From assembly GCA_023374045.1 (NCBI GenBank), contig CM041779.1:273729258-273793257 (forward strand): DNA of 64,000 bases. The letters are read 5' to 3'. Source of the DNA: Limonium bicolor (taxonomy: Eukaryota; Streptophyta; Magnoliopsida; Caryophyllales; Plumbaginaceae). A program made the translations under genes and the position numbers. A model generated the notes under the pieces. That model was not told the origin of the DNA. It saw nothing but the letters and a program-made list of their open reading frames with translations, and searched no databases. Positions 32,201 to 43,217 of the stretch are shown here, piece by piece. Within the stretch, counting starts at the first letter, position 1; the number at the start of each line of letters is the position of its first letter.

Positions 32201-33114
32201 ATGTGAAGAGGATTATTAAGTCTAGATTTAATCATTTCTTGACATTTATAGTATTGAGTAATAACTTAATATTTTAAGATGAAATCATTAAAAGGATTAG
32301 ATATAAAACTATATTAAAATGTGATTAGGAATTTAATCTAAATAATGATCCTTAAGTTTCTTGGAATTAGATAAGACTATAAACTACATTTATAACATTA
32401 ATTACCAATATTCAGAATGAGAATTTATAAATAGGTGATGTCTTTAATGGTTAGGACTTATAAAAGGTTTGTAAATAGTAATTAGAGAATTAGAACCTTT
32501 GAGCCTTTAGTTAGATGAAGCTAAGTTAAATAGGATATTATACTGATTTACCTTTTGACACTGGGAATATTAATATGTCACTTGGATATAAGATATGAGG
32601 ATTTTTCAGAATACACGATCCTATTAAATAATTTACAAATTCACTTATGAATTGAGGATTTAATTCTTAGGTAAATTTTACCTTACGTCGGGATATAATG
32701 TTTATCCTGAAATACAATAAAGGAAATTAATTCATTAAGTTATTCCTTTGAAACCTTAAGTTTTGTAATAATCCAAAATGTAATTAAGACATAAGTTTAT
32801 TAAAATTTGGTACCAAAGGATTATACATAGTCTATGGAGGGAATGTGTGTAAAAATAAAACATTTAGGGAATTAAATGTAAGTAAGGATACATAAAAGGT
32901 GATACTAAACACCTTTTTGCATAGGTAATAATAAAACATATAATATACCTTGTGGGTACTAGATGTGTAAGAGTTATTAAATTTAATAAAATTTCCTAAG
33001 CAATGTTTTGGGATAAATCCTAAATATGTATATAAGTATATAGAAATATTAAGAGATCATGTTAACATTTCTTGTGGGAAACTTAATTAGAAGAATATAT
33101 ATATATATAACTAT
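29241..33114 (+). repeat. LTR-Y, part 1
   Basis: Collinear with the reverse complement of about 53005 down to 49340 in Z. It contains a G-box-like GCCACGTGTC at 29723-29732, an inverted repeat CCGTCCG/CGGACGG at about 30750-30782, and very AT-rich sequence from 30900 to 33100. No genes. Confidence 0.85.
33110..33114. repeat. Target-site duplication ACTAT of Z (left)
   Basis: Second copy at 60986-60990. Confidence 0.9.
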
Positions 33115-33496
33115 TGTAACACCCCTATAATAATAAAACAACAGCGGAAAATAAACTAAAGGTGCTACAGACCATCGGGCTCCAAACACCCGGTACCAAC
33201 CTCACCAATTACAACCTTTACAATTAACTAAGTTACGGTCTGAACTTCGAGAAAACTTAACAAAACATAACAATAAAACACATTCGCTCTCCACAAAACC
33301 TAGTCCCATCCCAAACGCTCATTCTCTTCGTGGCCACCTGTAATTCAATTCGTACCTGCAAGATGAAACCAAGCAGCCCACCCTAAAAGGGGCGGGTCAG
33401 TTCCCTGGAATGGAACTGGTACAATTCTCCAAAAACAAACTTATAAAACATAATTCTTCAAAATAAACAGTAACATGAAAACAAACTCTTAAAAGT
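33115..33496 (-). repeat. Z left (3') LTR, first part
   Basis: Matches 55351 onward. It contains, in reverse orientation, the GC hairpin with GTACCTG (33352-33400). It ends at the W insertion. Confidence 0.92.
33492..33496. repeat. Target-site duplication AAAGT of W (left)
   Basis: Second copy at 47715-47719. Confidence 0.92.
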
Positions 33497-36064
33497 TGAA
33501 ATACCCCAAACCTAAGTATGTTAAGTAAACATCAAATCATGATTTAGTAGGGCTAAAATATGCCTTAGAAAGATTGGTAGACAATTTAAACCAAGGAAAA
33601 CACAAGAAAGTGCCTTAAAGGCAATCAGGGCAAAACGTGCTCTAAGCTTGGAGAGACTTGGGTGAGTACCCAAATATCATGATAAGACCTTAGTAATATC
33701 CTAATGGTCATTTTAAATCAATTAGCAAAGAAAACCAAACTTGAAAACAAGTTAAAACACAAAATGTGCTTTAAGAAGTCTTAAAGCACATTTTTGAGAA
33801 ATTGTCTTAGAATTGAGTTTTGAGTGGCTAAATGTCCATCATTACTCTTTAATCAATATGTGTACTAATTAGTATCACATTAGGAGGTCTAAATCAATGG
33901 GAAATCAAAAATTTCCCGATTATGTGCCTTGATTAGTGAATAGTAACTATTTAGTGACTAGTTTAAGTTTTAATCAATATAAGTCAATTAATTGGTCAAC
34001 AAAGACCATGTTAGCCTTATATTAAGAGGGTGGCCGGTTTTTATGTGGGGAGTCACCACATGAGTCATCAAATGAGAAAGGAAAAGAAGAGATAAGTAAA
34101 GAAGTTACTATTTGCTTTATTAAAGCAAAATATCTTATATTAGCTCACTTTTCTCCTCTTTCCTTCATTTCTCTCTTCACCCACGGTTTCCTCTTCTTCT
34201 CTCTGTTCCAAAACCGAGAGAGCTGCTCTTCCATGGTTCTCCATCTTCAATCACTTGCCAAATACACTCCAAGCTCCAAATCCAAAATAAATTGCATATT
34301 TGTCTTAGTTAGGTCAAGACCTATCTTTCTATTTTCAAATCTTTCAAAGCTCCATTTTGGTGCCATGAGAAAACTCCATTGATGGGGGAAAATCAAGTTT
34401 GAAGAGCTCATTAGCTTCTCCATTCTCTTAAGGTAAAGAAAATGTAAGAAAAACCATGTTTCCATCATTTCTTGTACATGGCCGAAAATTCCTTCTCATG
34501 GGGCTATGTTTTTATGCCTTGTTCTAGCTTGATTTATTCACCAAGGACTAGTGGAGGTCCTATTTCATTCAATGCCAAAGTCTACCTTGAGACTTCAAAG
34601 GTAATCATCCACTTTTATGCCTATAGAACACATTCTAACCTAGGTTTTCATTCCTTGAGGTTAGTGCATTGTTTAGTACTTATATGAGTCCTTGAATATT
34701 GAGTAGAACATTGTCAAGGGGAATTTAAGTGGTGGCCGAGATCTAAGCAAGAAGAAGGCCTAAGGAGGAGATTAAGATAAGCTTGAGAAAACAAGGTAAA
34801 ATGCTTACCTAATGGTGGTTTAAGATTAAGGAATGAGTTTTAGATAAATACCAATGTGGCTTAAAGCTTACATTGTGTATTGGGTTATATAACCTAAGAA
34901 AAAGAACTTAAACAAGTTTATGAGCTTGTGATTAAGGAGCTAATGAGAATGAGTTAGCAATATAAGTTTAAGGTGGATTTTAAGAGCATTATAACTACTA
35001 TGAGATTGATGAGTGTATTTGCAGGTTGAAAGCTTATATATGTGGGGAAATTCAGTGTTTAAGTTTAAGTCATTTAAGGGCCTAAGAGCCATGTCATTTA
35101 AGAGCCTTAGTGCTATGCAATTTAAGATTAATTGCAAATATTGAGTTTGTTGTGAATGAGTTGGTTTGGTGATGAGATATGATGAGAAAGAACTTGAGGT
35201 GTGTGAGATGGTTAAATGAGGAAAAATAATGTGTTTGGGCATGATAAGATACTAGAGGAGCTATGGCGAAATTTGAGTAGAAAACGAAGTGTTTAAGTGG
35301 TAGTGGTGAGTTAATATGCCCTAAGGTTTACTAGGGAGCATGAAAAGAAAATTGGGTGGAAATGAGTTAACTAAGGAGTTCTTGAGGGTTAGAATGACCT
35401 AGAGATGTCTAGGAGGAATTGGAGGAATGGTGAGTGTTTTGAACACACCAAAGTTATGAGATGAGGAATATAAGACTTGAGCATAAGTTTAAGGAGAAGG
35501 TGTAATGATTAAGGTGATTGAGTATATCCTAAGGGAGTTTAATGACTAAGGAAGTACTAGGAAGTCTTAGAGGTATCTTGATGAAAAAGGGGTGAGATAA
35601 AGTGTTATAACGAGTTATAATGACTTAGGCATTACTTTTAAGGATTTAGGAATCAAGAGAATGTAATTGAGTAATTAGGACTTAGGTAAATGTTGGTAAA
35701 CAACTAGGAAGGAAATAAGGAGTTGGTGGGTGGAAGCTTAAGCTTATGAAGGAACTTTAAGTAAATGCATAAAAGAGTTTTAGATGGTGAAAGATGCTTG
35801 GGAGATGATGTTATAGTGATGAGGGAAACATTGGCATAGTGGTTACATTAAGTATGAACCACCACCTAGAAACCATAGAGGAAAACATTACAAGTGTAGC
35901 ATTATTACAAGGAAAATGCATAATGACTAAGGTGGATTTTGGTGAATGGTTTAATGAGTTTGGTGGAGGTTCTAAGGTGGATTTAAGGTGCCAAGATGGT
36001 GTTGGACCTATTAGGACACTTGTGGAAAAGTTTGGAATTGAAAGAGGCAATTTAAGAGGAAGGT

Positions 36065-36350
36065 CTGTAGAGGACCGACCCAGGGTCCGACCCAGTGTTG
36101 GGTCGGTCGGGCCAAGTTAAGCCAGCCGGAATGCCTCTGGACTGGACCGACCCAGAGGGTTTGGGTCGGTCGGCTTAGCCTTGGGTCGGTCGGGCAAGGT
36201 TTAAATAGGAAAATGGGTTCTGTAAGGGACCGACCCAGAGGGTTTGGGTCGGTCGGTCTAGCTCTGGGTCGGTCGGATGGGTTTCAAGAGACGGAAGAGT
36301 TTCTGTAATGGACCGACCCAGGGGTTGGGTCGGTCGGTGGGTCGGTCGAC
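36065..36350 (+). repeat. GGTCGG/CCGACC cluster, W 5' LTR
   Basis: About a dozen CTGGGTCGGTCGG or GGACCGACCCAG words, forming many possible hairpins. Identical cluster in the 3' LTR. Confidence 0.75.
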
Positions 36351-37267
36351 CCTTAACACTTAAAAAAAAAAAAAGAAATTTTGAATTCTAAGAATGGTAA
36401 TGGGTAATGAGGAATACCTTTGGTAGGGTGGTAATGATTAGGACCCTAAGAACTTAAGAGATTAAGTTAAGTTAAGTATAAACTTGAAAGTTTAAGATTA
36501 AGTTGTAAGACTTAAGAGGTGTTAGGTTGGAGTCATTAAGGGTTAAGTAAGTTAAGCAAGTTAAGTAAGTTAAGTAAGTTGAATTAAGTTAAGTGATTAA
36601 CAACCTAAAACTGAATGAATGTTTTAGGACTTGGAAATTGGACTCCGGAAGAGATTAAGCAACTGAACGGCCAACGGTGAACGGTACAGTTGTTTCTTCT
36701 TGTGACCTGCTTGCTAACGAGGTGTCCCTCGGCTTGTGTGCTATTTGTTTTGTGTGCTCACTAAACAAGATAAGCATGCAACCGGAACATATTATATATA
36801 TATTGTATTGTTGTGTGATGTTTGAAAACTAACACAACATACCGTGAGAACTTACTAACCAATGCTTAGTAAGGAATTGAGTGAGACTAAGGAACGCCCC
36901 CTAATGAGGGACGATATGAACCGAAAGAGGTTAACCAACAAACAGGGTCTTGAGATAACTACTAACTGGAACTTGAGTGAGGAAACCCGGGACCGATCTC
37001 CGGTCATGCATGCTAAGGAAAAAGGGGGTCGTTATCTATAGTAGATTCGACCTCCGATTAAGGACTTGTCTTCGGACTTGTTGCCTAGGGCCGGTTGCCG
37101 GCTCAGCTACGCTGGACTCCCGTCCAGAGTAGGTGGCATTAAGATGGTGCGGTGGGATCACCTAAATCCCAGGTTCGAATTAGATACGGCCAATCCCTTC
37201 CAGGAAAGGTTTGTATATAGAGATTAAGATTGAGATTAAGATTAAGATTAAGGTAAGATTAAGTTAA

Positions 37268-37415
37268 GTTACAATCATTCCTTTTTAAAGGATGATTTGT
37301 ATTATTAAGATTAAGATTAAGGTGAGGTTAAGATAAGTTGCAACCATTCCTTTTTAAAGGATGGTTTGTAATATTAAGTTTGAGATAAGCTACATCCACT
37401 CCTCATTAAAGGATG
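37268..37415 (+). repeat. Hairpin-bearing tandem repeat, three copies, W 5' LTR
   Basis: Each unit of about 60-75 bp carries a word like ATCATTCCTTTTTAAAGGAT that folds on itself, followed by a GATTAAG-rich spacer. The third copy is diverged. Confidence 0.65.
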
Positions 37416-37694
37416 GTTGTTTCTAAGATTAAGATAAGAATCAGATTGAGGTAAGATAAGGATGGACTAAGATTAAGAGGAAACATTACTTAAGGAGTTA
37501 AATAACTAACTCTCCAATTAAGGGAACGCATTTAAGTCGTTCATTGTGTGTGAACTTTGATTGTTCATATCTGAGTTGTTGTTTACAGCATTCATTATCA
37601 TGTTGTGCATATAATCAACCTCCATGCTATCGACAATTAGTCGTCGTAGCCACGTTAGCTTGGGGGCCATGAGGGGATCGTACCAGCATTCGTG

Positions 37695-37732
37695 CTGACC
37701 CCCTTTGGGGGCTGTTTTTACTACACAGGTAC
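37695..37732 (+). promoter_or_regulatory. LTR hairpin plus CAGGTAC motif (W 5' copy)
   Basis: CTGACCCCCTTTGGGGG, then a T-rich stretch, then ACACAGGTAC. The 3' LTR copy is at about 47386-47422. Confidence 0.5.
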
Positions 37733-38028
37733 ATCAGGAAGCGGCCGACGCGAGGGTAAGAAAAGGATACAGCTGTTAAGGGTTTAGTGTGGCCTACGAG
37801 TTGTGCATGTACACCCGTATGGCAATTTGAGTTAGTAAGATGTATAGGATGTGAGGGGATTGTAAGAAGGATATGTATATGGTTAAGATTGTCGTACTAA
37901 TGTTCGGTATATTCTGTAGTCAGACCGTGGCAAGGTCCTGGATTGTAAAGAATTCCGCTGTGACATGTATGTATATATGCTGTTAAGTTGCGAGACCACA
38001 ATTGGATTGAGTTGGGGTGTTACAAAAG

Positions 38029-38054
38029 TGGTATCAGAGCGTAGTTACGCTCTG
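38029..38054 (+). promoter_or_regulatory. W primer-binding site with overlapping hairpin
   Basis: TGGTATCAGAGC (38029-38040) is the initiator-tRNA-Met type site. Arms CAGAGCGTA and TACGCTCTG (38035-38054) form a perfect 9-bp hairpin covering half of it. Confidence 0.85.
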
Positions 38055-41000
38055 AAGACAAGAAATACCGAACTTAGGAGAATATTGAGGTTGAGATTGA
38101 GTTATGGGTTAAGGGTTGAGAGATAGAGTGAGAGGTGCGTTAGTCAGGACTTCCCGGTGTTTACCGGATATCCATAGTACCTAGACCCGCCCTCCACATC
38201 CCTAACCCTGAACATGTGGAACAACGCCAGAGAGAAGAAAGCCTTCTCTACTCGGGAAACCCGATCTGGCAGTTAGCTAACAGTAAGCAATACGAAAAAC
38301 AACTTGCTGTACAACAGTTATGGAGAACTGGGAGATTTTAAATGGAGCGCATCAACAGAGAAACAGGCGCTACTTATGGAATACTATCAGTAAGGGAACG
38401 GTAATTACCGGCAACATGGGTCGACATGCTACGCAGTCGAAATAACCCGCCATACCAATGATAAGGAAAGCACTACGCGTGCAATGGATGAGGAAATGAT
38501 AAACGACATGAGTACCGGACAGTGGTCCGAAGGAGCATAACAGTATGATAATACAGAGCATGAGGATTGAGATTACTGGAAAGTCCAGTTAAGAACCGGG
38601 AACTCCAAACCCCATACAATGAAAAAGGTTACAAACCTGCCAGACATAACGCGGACAACGGTGGAAACACATATAAATTGTATGCCGAGATAGGACTACG
38701 ATGTAGTGCCTAAAGGAAATCATTACTGAGTAACCACAACAAATGTGTGGAGACAGGAGCGAGGAATAGACATAAGGAAATATTAAGGGATTCCCTCAGA
38801 AAGGGAACGCCCTGGTAAATGACAGTACTGTCAAACAACAAGGAAACTGCCGGATGGACGGTTATCCAAAATAAGAGATTATCGAAGGAGTCCCGAGGAC
38901 TACCAATTATATAGAAATTAGAAGGAAGTGTCACTACCGATGTACCTTGTACCAATAACCCATCCTGCATGGCGCACTTGCCATAGCAAGTGCTACCACG
39001 GTTAAACTACACGGAAAGCCATCATGGCAAGATAGGAGAACACTACAGTTGAAACGCATATTAATACCGGATTGTAAATCCATAAGAACAGAAAAATAAG
39101 ACCTTGGAAGGGCCTGACGGCCTGACCATGATAAGATGAACCGACACATCAGCCAGCAGGGAGCTGAGCTTAGATGAAATACTAAACCATATAAATACTA
39201 GCAACGGTATAACCCACTATAACAACAACCGATAGTGCAGTAAGAACACCAGCCCGGGATCCCAAAGGGGAAAACCTAAGAGATCGCTCGGTAATGCGAG
39301 CAAAAACACTATATAAGCAATGATATACAAGGGATGTATTATAAGATACTATTGAGACTGTTGAAGCATCGACTTACAACGAAAACGGGATAAGACTCTC
39401 AGAGTGACCATTAAGGACACCAATGACAACATTCTTCAATGAAGATGTTGGAAAACCCGGAAATCAAGGATAAAAGAAATAAACATAAGCTATAACCTAC
39501 TAAGAATTAAAGTCGTACAACCCTGGAAAAGGAAAGCTCAGAGGACTACCCCCACAGAGCGGGCATAGTCGAGCCGAACAACTGATGAATGACAGTTACT
39601 GTTTGTCTAACTCATTAATACCCAAGTATGATTGATCATCAACGGGTGGCGTAGTCAACGGAAGTTGAACGAAGCGTTGAGATAGAAGTATAAGATGCAA
39701 GGATGATATCCAACTTGGACACCGTAAGGCAAACGCCTAATACGAACTTATCCTTAATTGCCAAAAGACATAAGTCTAGAAAAATGACAGCATTGTCAAA
39801 GACATTAAGTAACCTCAGATCACCTGAACAACTTCCCTAGCAGGAAGCAGGATGCAGCAACTTATCATGAAACCCGACTACATTTAGTATGTAACCTAAC
39901 ATGGATAGTGCTCAAAGAACCAGAATCTTATAGGGATGACCTGCAGATGAGTAAGAGTACAAATAATGAACTGAGACATTAAGCATTAAGAGCCTACGAG
40001 CCAAGGATGTTAACCACATCAGAGCCCGAGGTGCAATAAGTTATAAGAGAGCTTGTTTAAGCCACGAAGGGACTACAATTTGTAGATATGAACGGTTACC
40101 AAACCTATAACTTAGATTAGGTAGAACATTACCAAGAAAAGGTACCAATGAGGATATTGAGTTAATGCTAAGGACAGGAGCGGAGAACGAACCATGCCTT
40201 TAGGGTGGGGATACCTCTCCTTGTTGTGAGGCCATGAGTGGGAATGAACCCCTCAAAAGGGCTTTCACCTGTTAGAGATAAAATACACTTTATTTAGAAA
40301 ATGGAAACTATGAACTTTGAGATCACCTTAGAACATACCAGATACACTTGAGTAATAAGGAAAGTTGCACAGATAGACCCCATATCCAACACCCAGGATG
40401 TAAGAATTAGTAATTGTCAGAGATAAACATCGTGACCGCACATTATGGCACGTCAATTAATCAATGCTCAGAAGAGCTTGTGATTCAGTGGATGACTTCT
40501 TCAGTAACCAGTTAAATTACATGGTAGATAACATCACTAAGGATGAAAGAAAGCGAGAGAAATCAGCCTGTTTACGAATCTGAGATTGGAGCAGAACATC
40601 TTCGTATCAACAGTCAACTATTTTACAACACGGTACGACAACCGCCAATACCGGAATGAAAGAACTTCCAGTGTGTTTACACCAAGAAGGGATTGAGTAT
40701 AAGTTAAGACATTAGAATAAGTGAGTAAGAGGTTGCACCATTAATGGGCAACATGGTAAAGGCCAACTACCACGGTAGTAGTGGTCGTGAGTACAATAGT
40801 TAGATAAGTGGATTAAGTCATGGTGCGCGGTAAAGCGACCGTTATGCATAAGCCGTCAAATAATGACATAGAGGCAATGAGATTTTTGAGTTAAAACCGA
40901 TATAAGTAAGGAAATAAGATGGTAGACGAACTGAGCATTGATGCCAGTAGTCTGGACCTAGTTAGGTAAGATTTCACAGGAAGCACATTATCCATTCCTT

Positions 41001-42026
41001 AAGGAACTGGAAGTGCATTCCTAGTAGCATAAATATGAGAAACAAGATAAGAGGCTCTACGGAAAGAGACCTCAGATATTAAGTGACCGAATCAATACGG
41101 AATACAGAAGGAGCTAGAGCATACCATACCCAAGAACACAGTAAATGGACTTCCCTAGATTAACTTCAAGAAGAACAATAAATGTTATTATGGAATGATG
41201 AAAGAGGAGATCGACAATAGAATACTTCATAATTAGCAATAGCTAAACGTGTGACGGACACTATGAGTTTACTAAAACGAGACGTGGGACGACTGCACCC
41301 CACAGGGGCTTGCAGGCCTGACACGCTCATTTATGAGTTAGTTGGGTAAGTAGTAATGTACCAGTAAGGTACCCCATGCATGTGAACGAGTGGTGTAAGG
41401 AACACGGGAAGTAGTCGACTCCGTACCACCGACAACGACGCAAGACCAGACAAGAGCAGCTACTACCACAAACAGTCGAAGAGAAGAGCTCAGTTGAACC
41501 AGCAACACAGAGGAACCAGAGAACAAATAATTAAGGACTATGAAGTGCGAAGAGCACGGATTGTTAAGTACAGACATTGATGCTTAAGATGTAAGGCATA
41601 AGACTGTAAAGCGCATTATGCACTAAACAGTAGTTTCAGACTAAGAATCATCCTCAGACCAAAGGTCAGTTGGGGAGAACAATTTAGACATTCGAGAAAA
41701 TACTAAGTATGATGAGCGTAAGATCTTCAAGGAGAATGGATAGACGAGTTACAACTCATTAAGGCCGTGTATATATAAAGATAACACGTGTCCATTGAGA
41801 CAATTAGGCCTAAGATTATCAGAGTGGTGCAGCGGAAGCTAGCAGATCACTACCTTTGAGATTAGACCAAACTAAGTTAAGGAAACGGTATAAGTACCGT
41901 TAAGAATCCTCGATACAGAGACTAAGTCATTTCTGATCGAATTATAAGCAAGATAGATGACATGGAAGCTAGAATGCTTTGTAAGAATTAGACATCTTGA
42001 ACTTATGTTCAAGATGATATAATGTT

Positions 42027-42062
42027 GATTACGTGGGCGTAATCCATTTTAAGGGGGGTAGA
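42027..42062 (+). other. Second (internal) hairpin plus polypurine tract in W
   Basis: Arms GATTACG and CGTAATC with loop TGGG (42027-42044), then TTTTAAGGGGGGTAGA (42047-42062), the same tract word as at the true LTR boundary. Confidence 0.75.
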
Positions 42063-42843
42063 GCGAAAACCGCTTAGCGTATGTTTGTGTACTGAGTACA
42101 TAAACTACGGTGTGCATAGCACAAAATAATTTGAGAATATGTTTTATATAAACATTTTGAGATAAATCATGGTTATTGCACACAGAAGATGTGAATACCA
42201 TATATTAAGTACCTATCTTGTTAACTCCGGTGTGAGTACAAGTTAAGAGATTTAAGGAGGAGGTTTAAGGAGACTTAAGAAATAAGGAATATATGAGGTA
42301 TAAGTCGATATGAGACTATGTGTGAGATAAGAATAAGATAACACTATGAGATATCATTTGATATGAGCATGAGTTAGGATATAGTAATGCTATGTGGTAT
42401 GAGACAGTGGAAGTTGGTATGAGACTGATATAGAATTTAGTAAGAATTTAAGTCTTGAGGTAATTACCAAGAAATGAATTGGGAATGTTTGAGGGAATGA
42501 GTTCACACTTTGGAGATGTATGGATTATGATTAGAAGAACTAAAAAGATAGAAAATTGGACATTAGTGAATTATCTGATGTTTGAAAATGACGTGGGAGG
42601 TGGAACTTGATTTTCTAGGGATCAAGGGAAACCGAACACAAATTGGAGTGGAAGGATGGTTCTACACTGATGCTGATCACATCAGGGTAGGATTATTCCT
42701 GAAACTCCCTACCAGTGGTCACAATTAAATCACACTAAGGATAGAGACCTTGGATAAAATGAAATTGGAGTTGCTTGTATTTTTAATTAGAGGAATTATT
42801 CCTCACATGACCTCGTAAAAGGATTACCTTTTTACTGAGTCTC

Positions 42844-42973
42844 GCCCATGAAGTCGAGGACGCACGAGCCTTTGTCTTCGGACCGGTGACATGGGGAGAG
42901 CAGCGTGTTTTGTATTCTAGCCCATGGTGACGAGGACGAATGAGCCATTGTCTACGGACCGGTGACATGGGAG
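42844..42973 (+). repeat. 54-bp direct duplication in W
   Basis: Copies at 42844-42897 and 42920-42973 share GCCCATG...CGAGGACG and GGACCGGTGACATGG. Confidence 0.8.
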
Positions 42974-43180
42974 AATACGTTGGAAGTTATGTGAATGTTT
43001 TAATCATCAAAAGGAACAAAAGGAATTTTGAGTGCTTGCACATGCTTAAGCATGTTGTGTGATATTTAAGTATGAGAATATGGTGGATCCAATGATCCAA
43101 TGAGATTAAGTATACATAAGTATGATCTATATGATCTAAGGAATGAGGTAAGACATGCATTCTAAGAGAAAGATGCATGG

Positions 43181-43217
43181 GAACTTTGGGGACAAAGTTC
43201 TTTTAAGGGGGGTAGAT
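43181..43217 (+). promoter_or_regulatory. W polypurine tract with upstream hairpin
   Basis: Arms GAACTTTG and CAAAGTTC with loop GGGA (43181-43200) run directly into TTTTAAGGGGGGTAGAT. The 3' LTR starts at 43218. Confidence 0.85.

Larger units (their letters stand above)
33497..38024 (+). repeat. W 5' LTR
   Basis: Strongly C-poor on the + strand from 34700 to 35900. It contains the GGTCGG cluster (36065-36350), a TAAGT-rich stretch (36536-36600), three diverged copies of a hairpin repeat (37268-37415) and the CTGACCCC/CAGGTAC element (37695-37732). A possible TATA stretch lies at about 36791. The conserved short ORFs reflect LTR identity only. Confidence 0.93.
38055..43180 (+). other. W internal region, noncoding
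   Basis: About 5 kb without any plausible gag or pol frame on the + strand. Minus-strand ORFs of 60-86 codons look random. It contains an extra hairpin-tract module at 42027-42062 and a 54-bp direct duplication at 42844-42973. Origin not recognised. Confidence 0.7.

Noticed and set aside
35839..36120. 93-aa ORF in the W LTR, repeated in the other LTR as 65 aa
   Set aside because: Identity follows from LTR duplication; the C-terminal part runs into the GGTCGG cluster; no domain recognised.
37141..37200. B-box-like AGGTTCGAAT in the W LTR as a tRNA gene
   Set aside because: No A box at suitable distance and no cloverleaf.
38055..43180. Decayed gag-pol in the W internal region
   Set aside because: I scanned for zinc-knuckle, protease, reverse transcriptase and integrase motifs in all frames and found none; long minus-strand ORFs are unrelated to each other.
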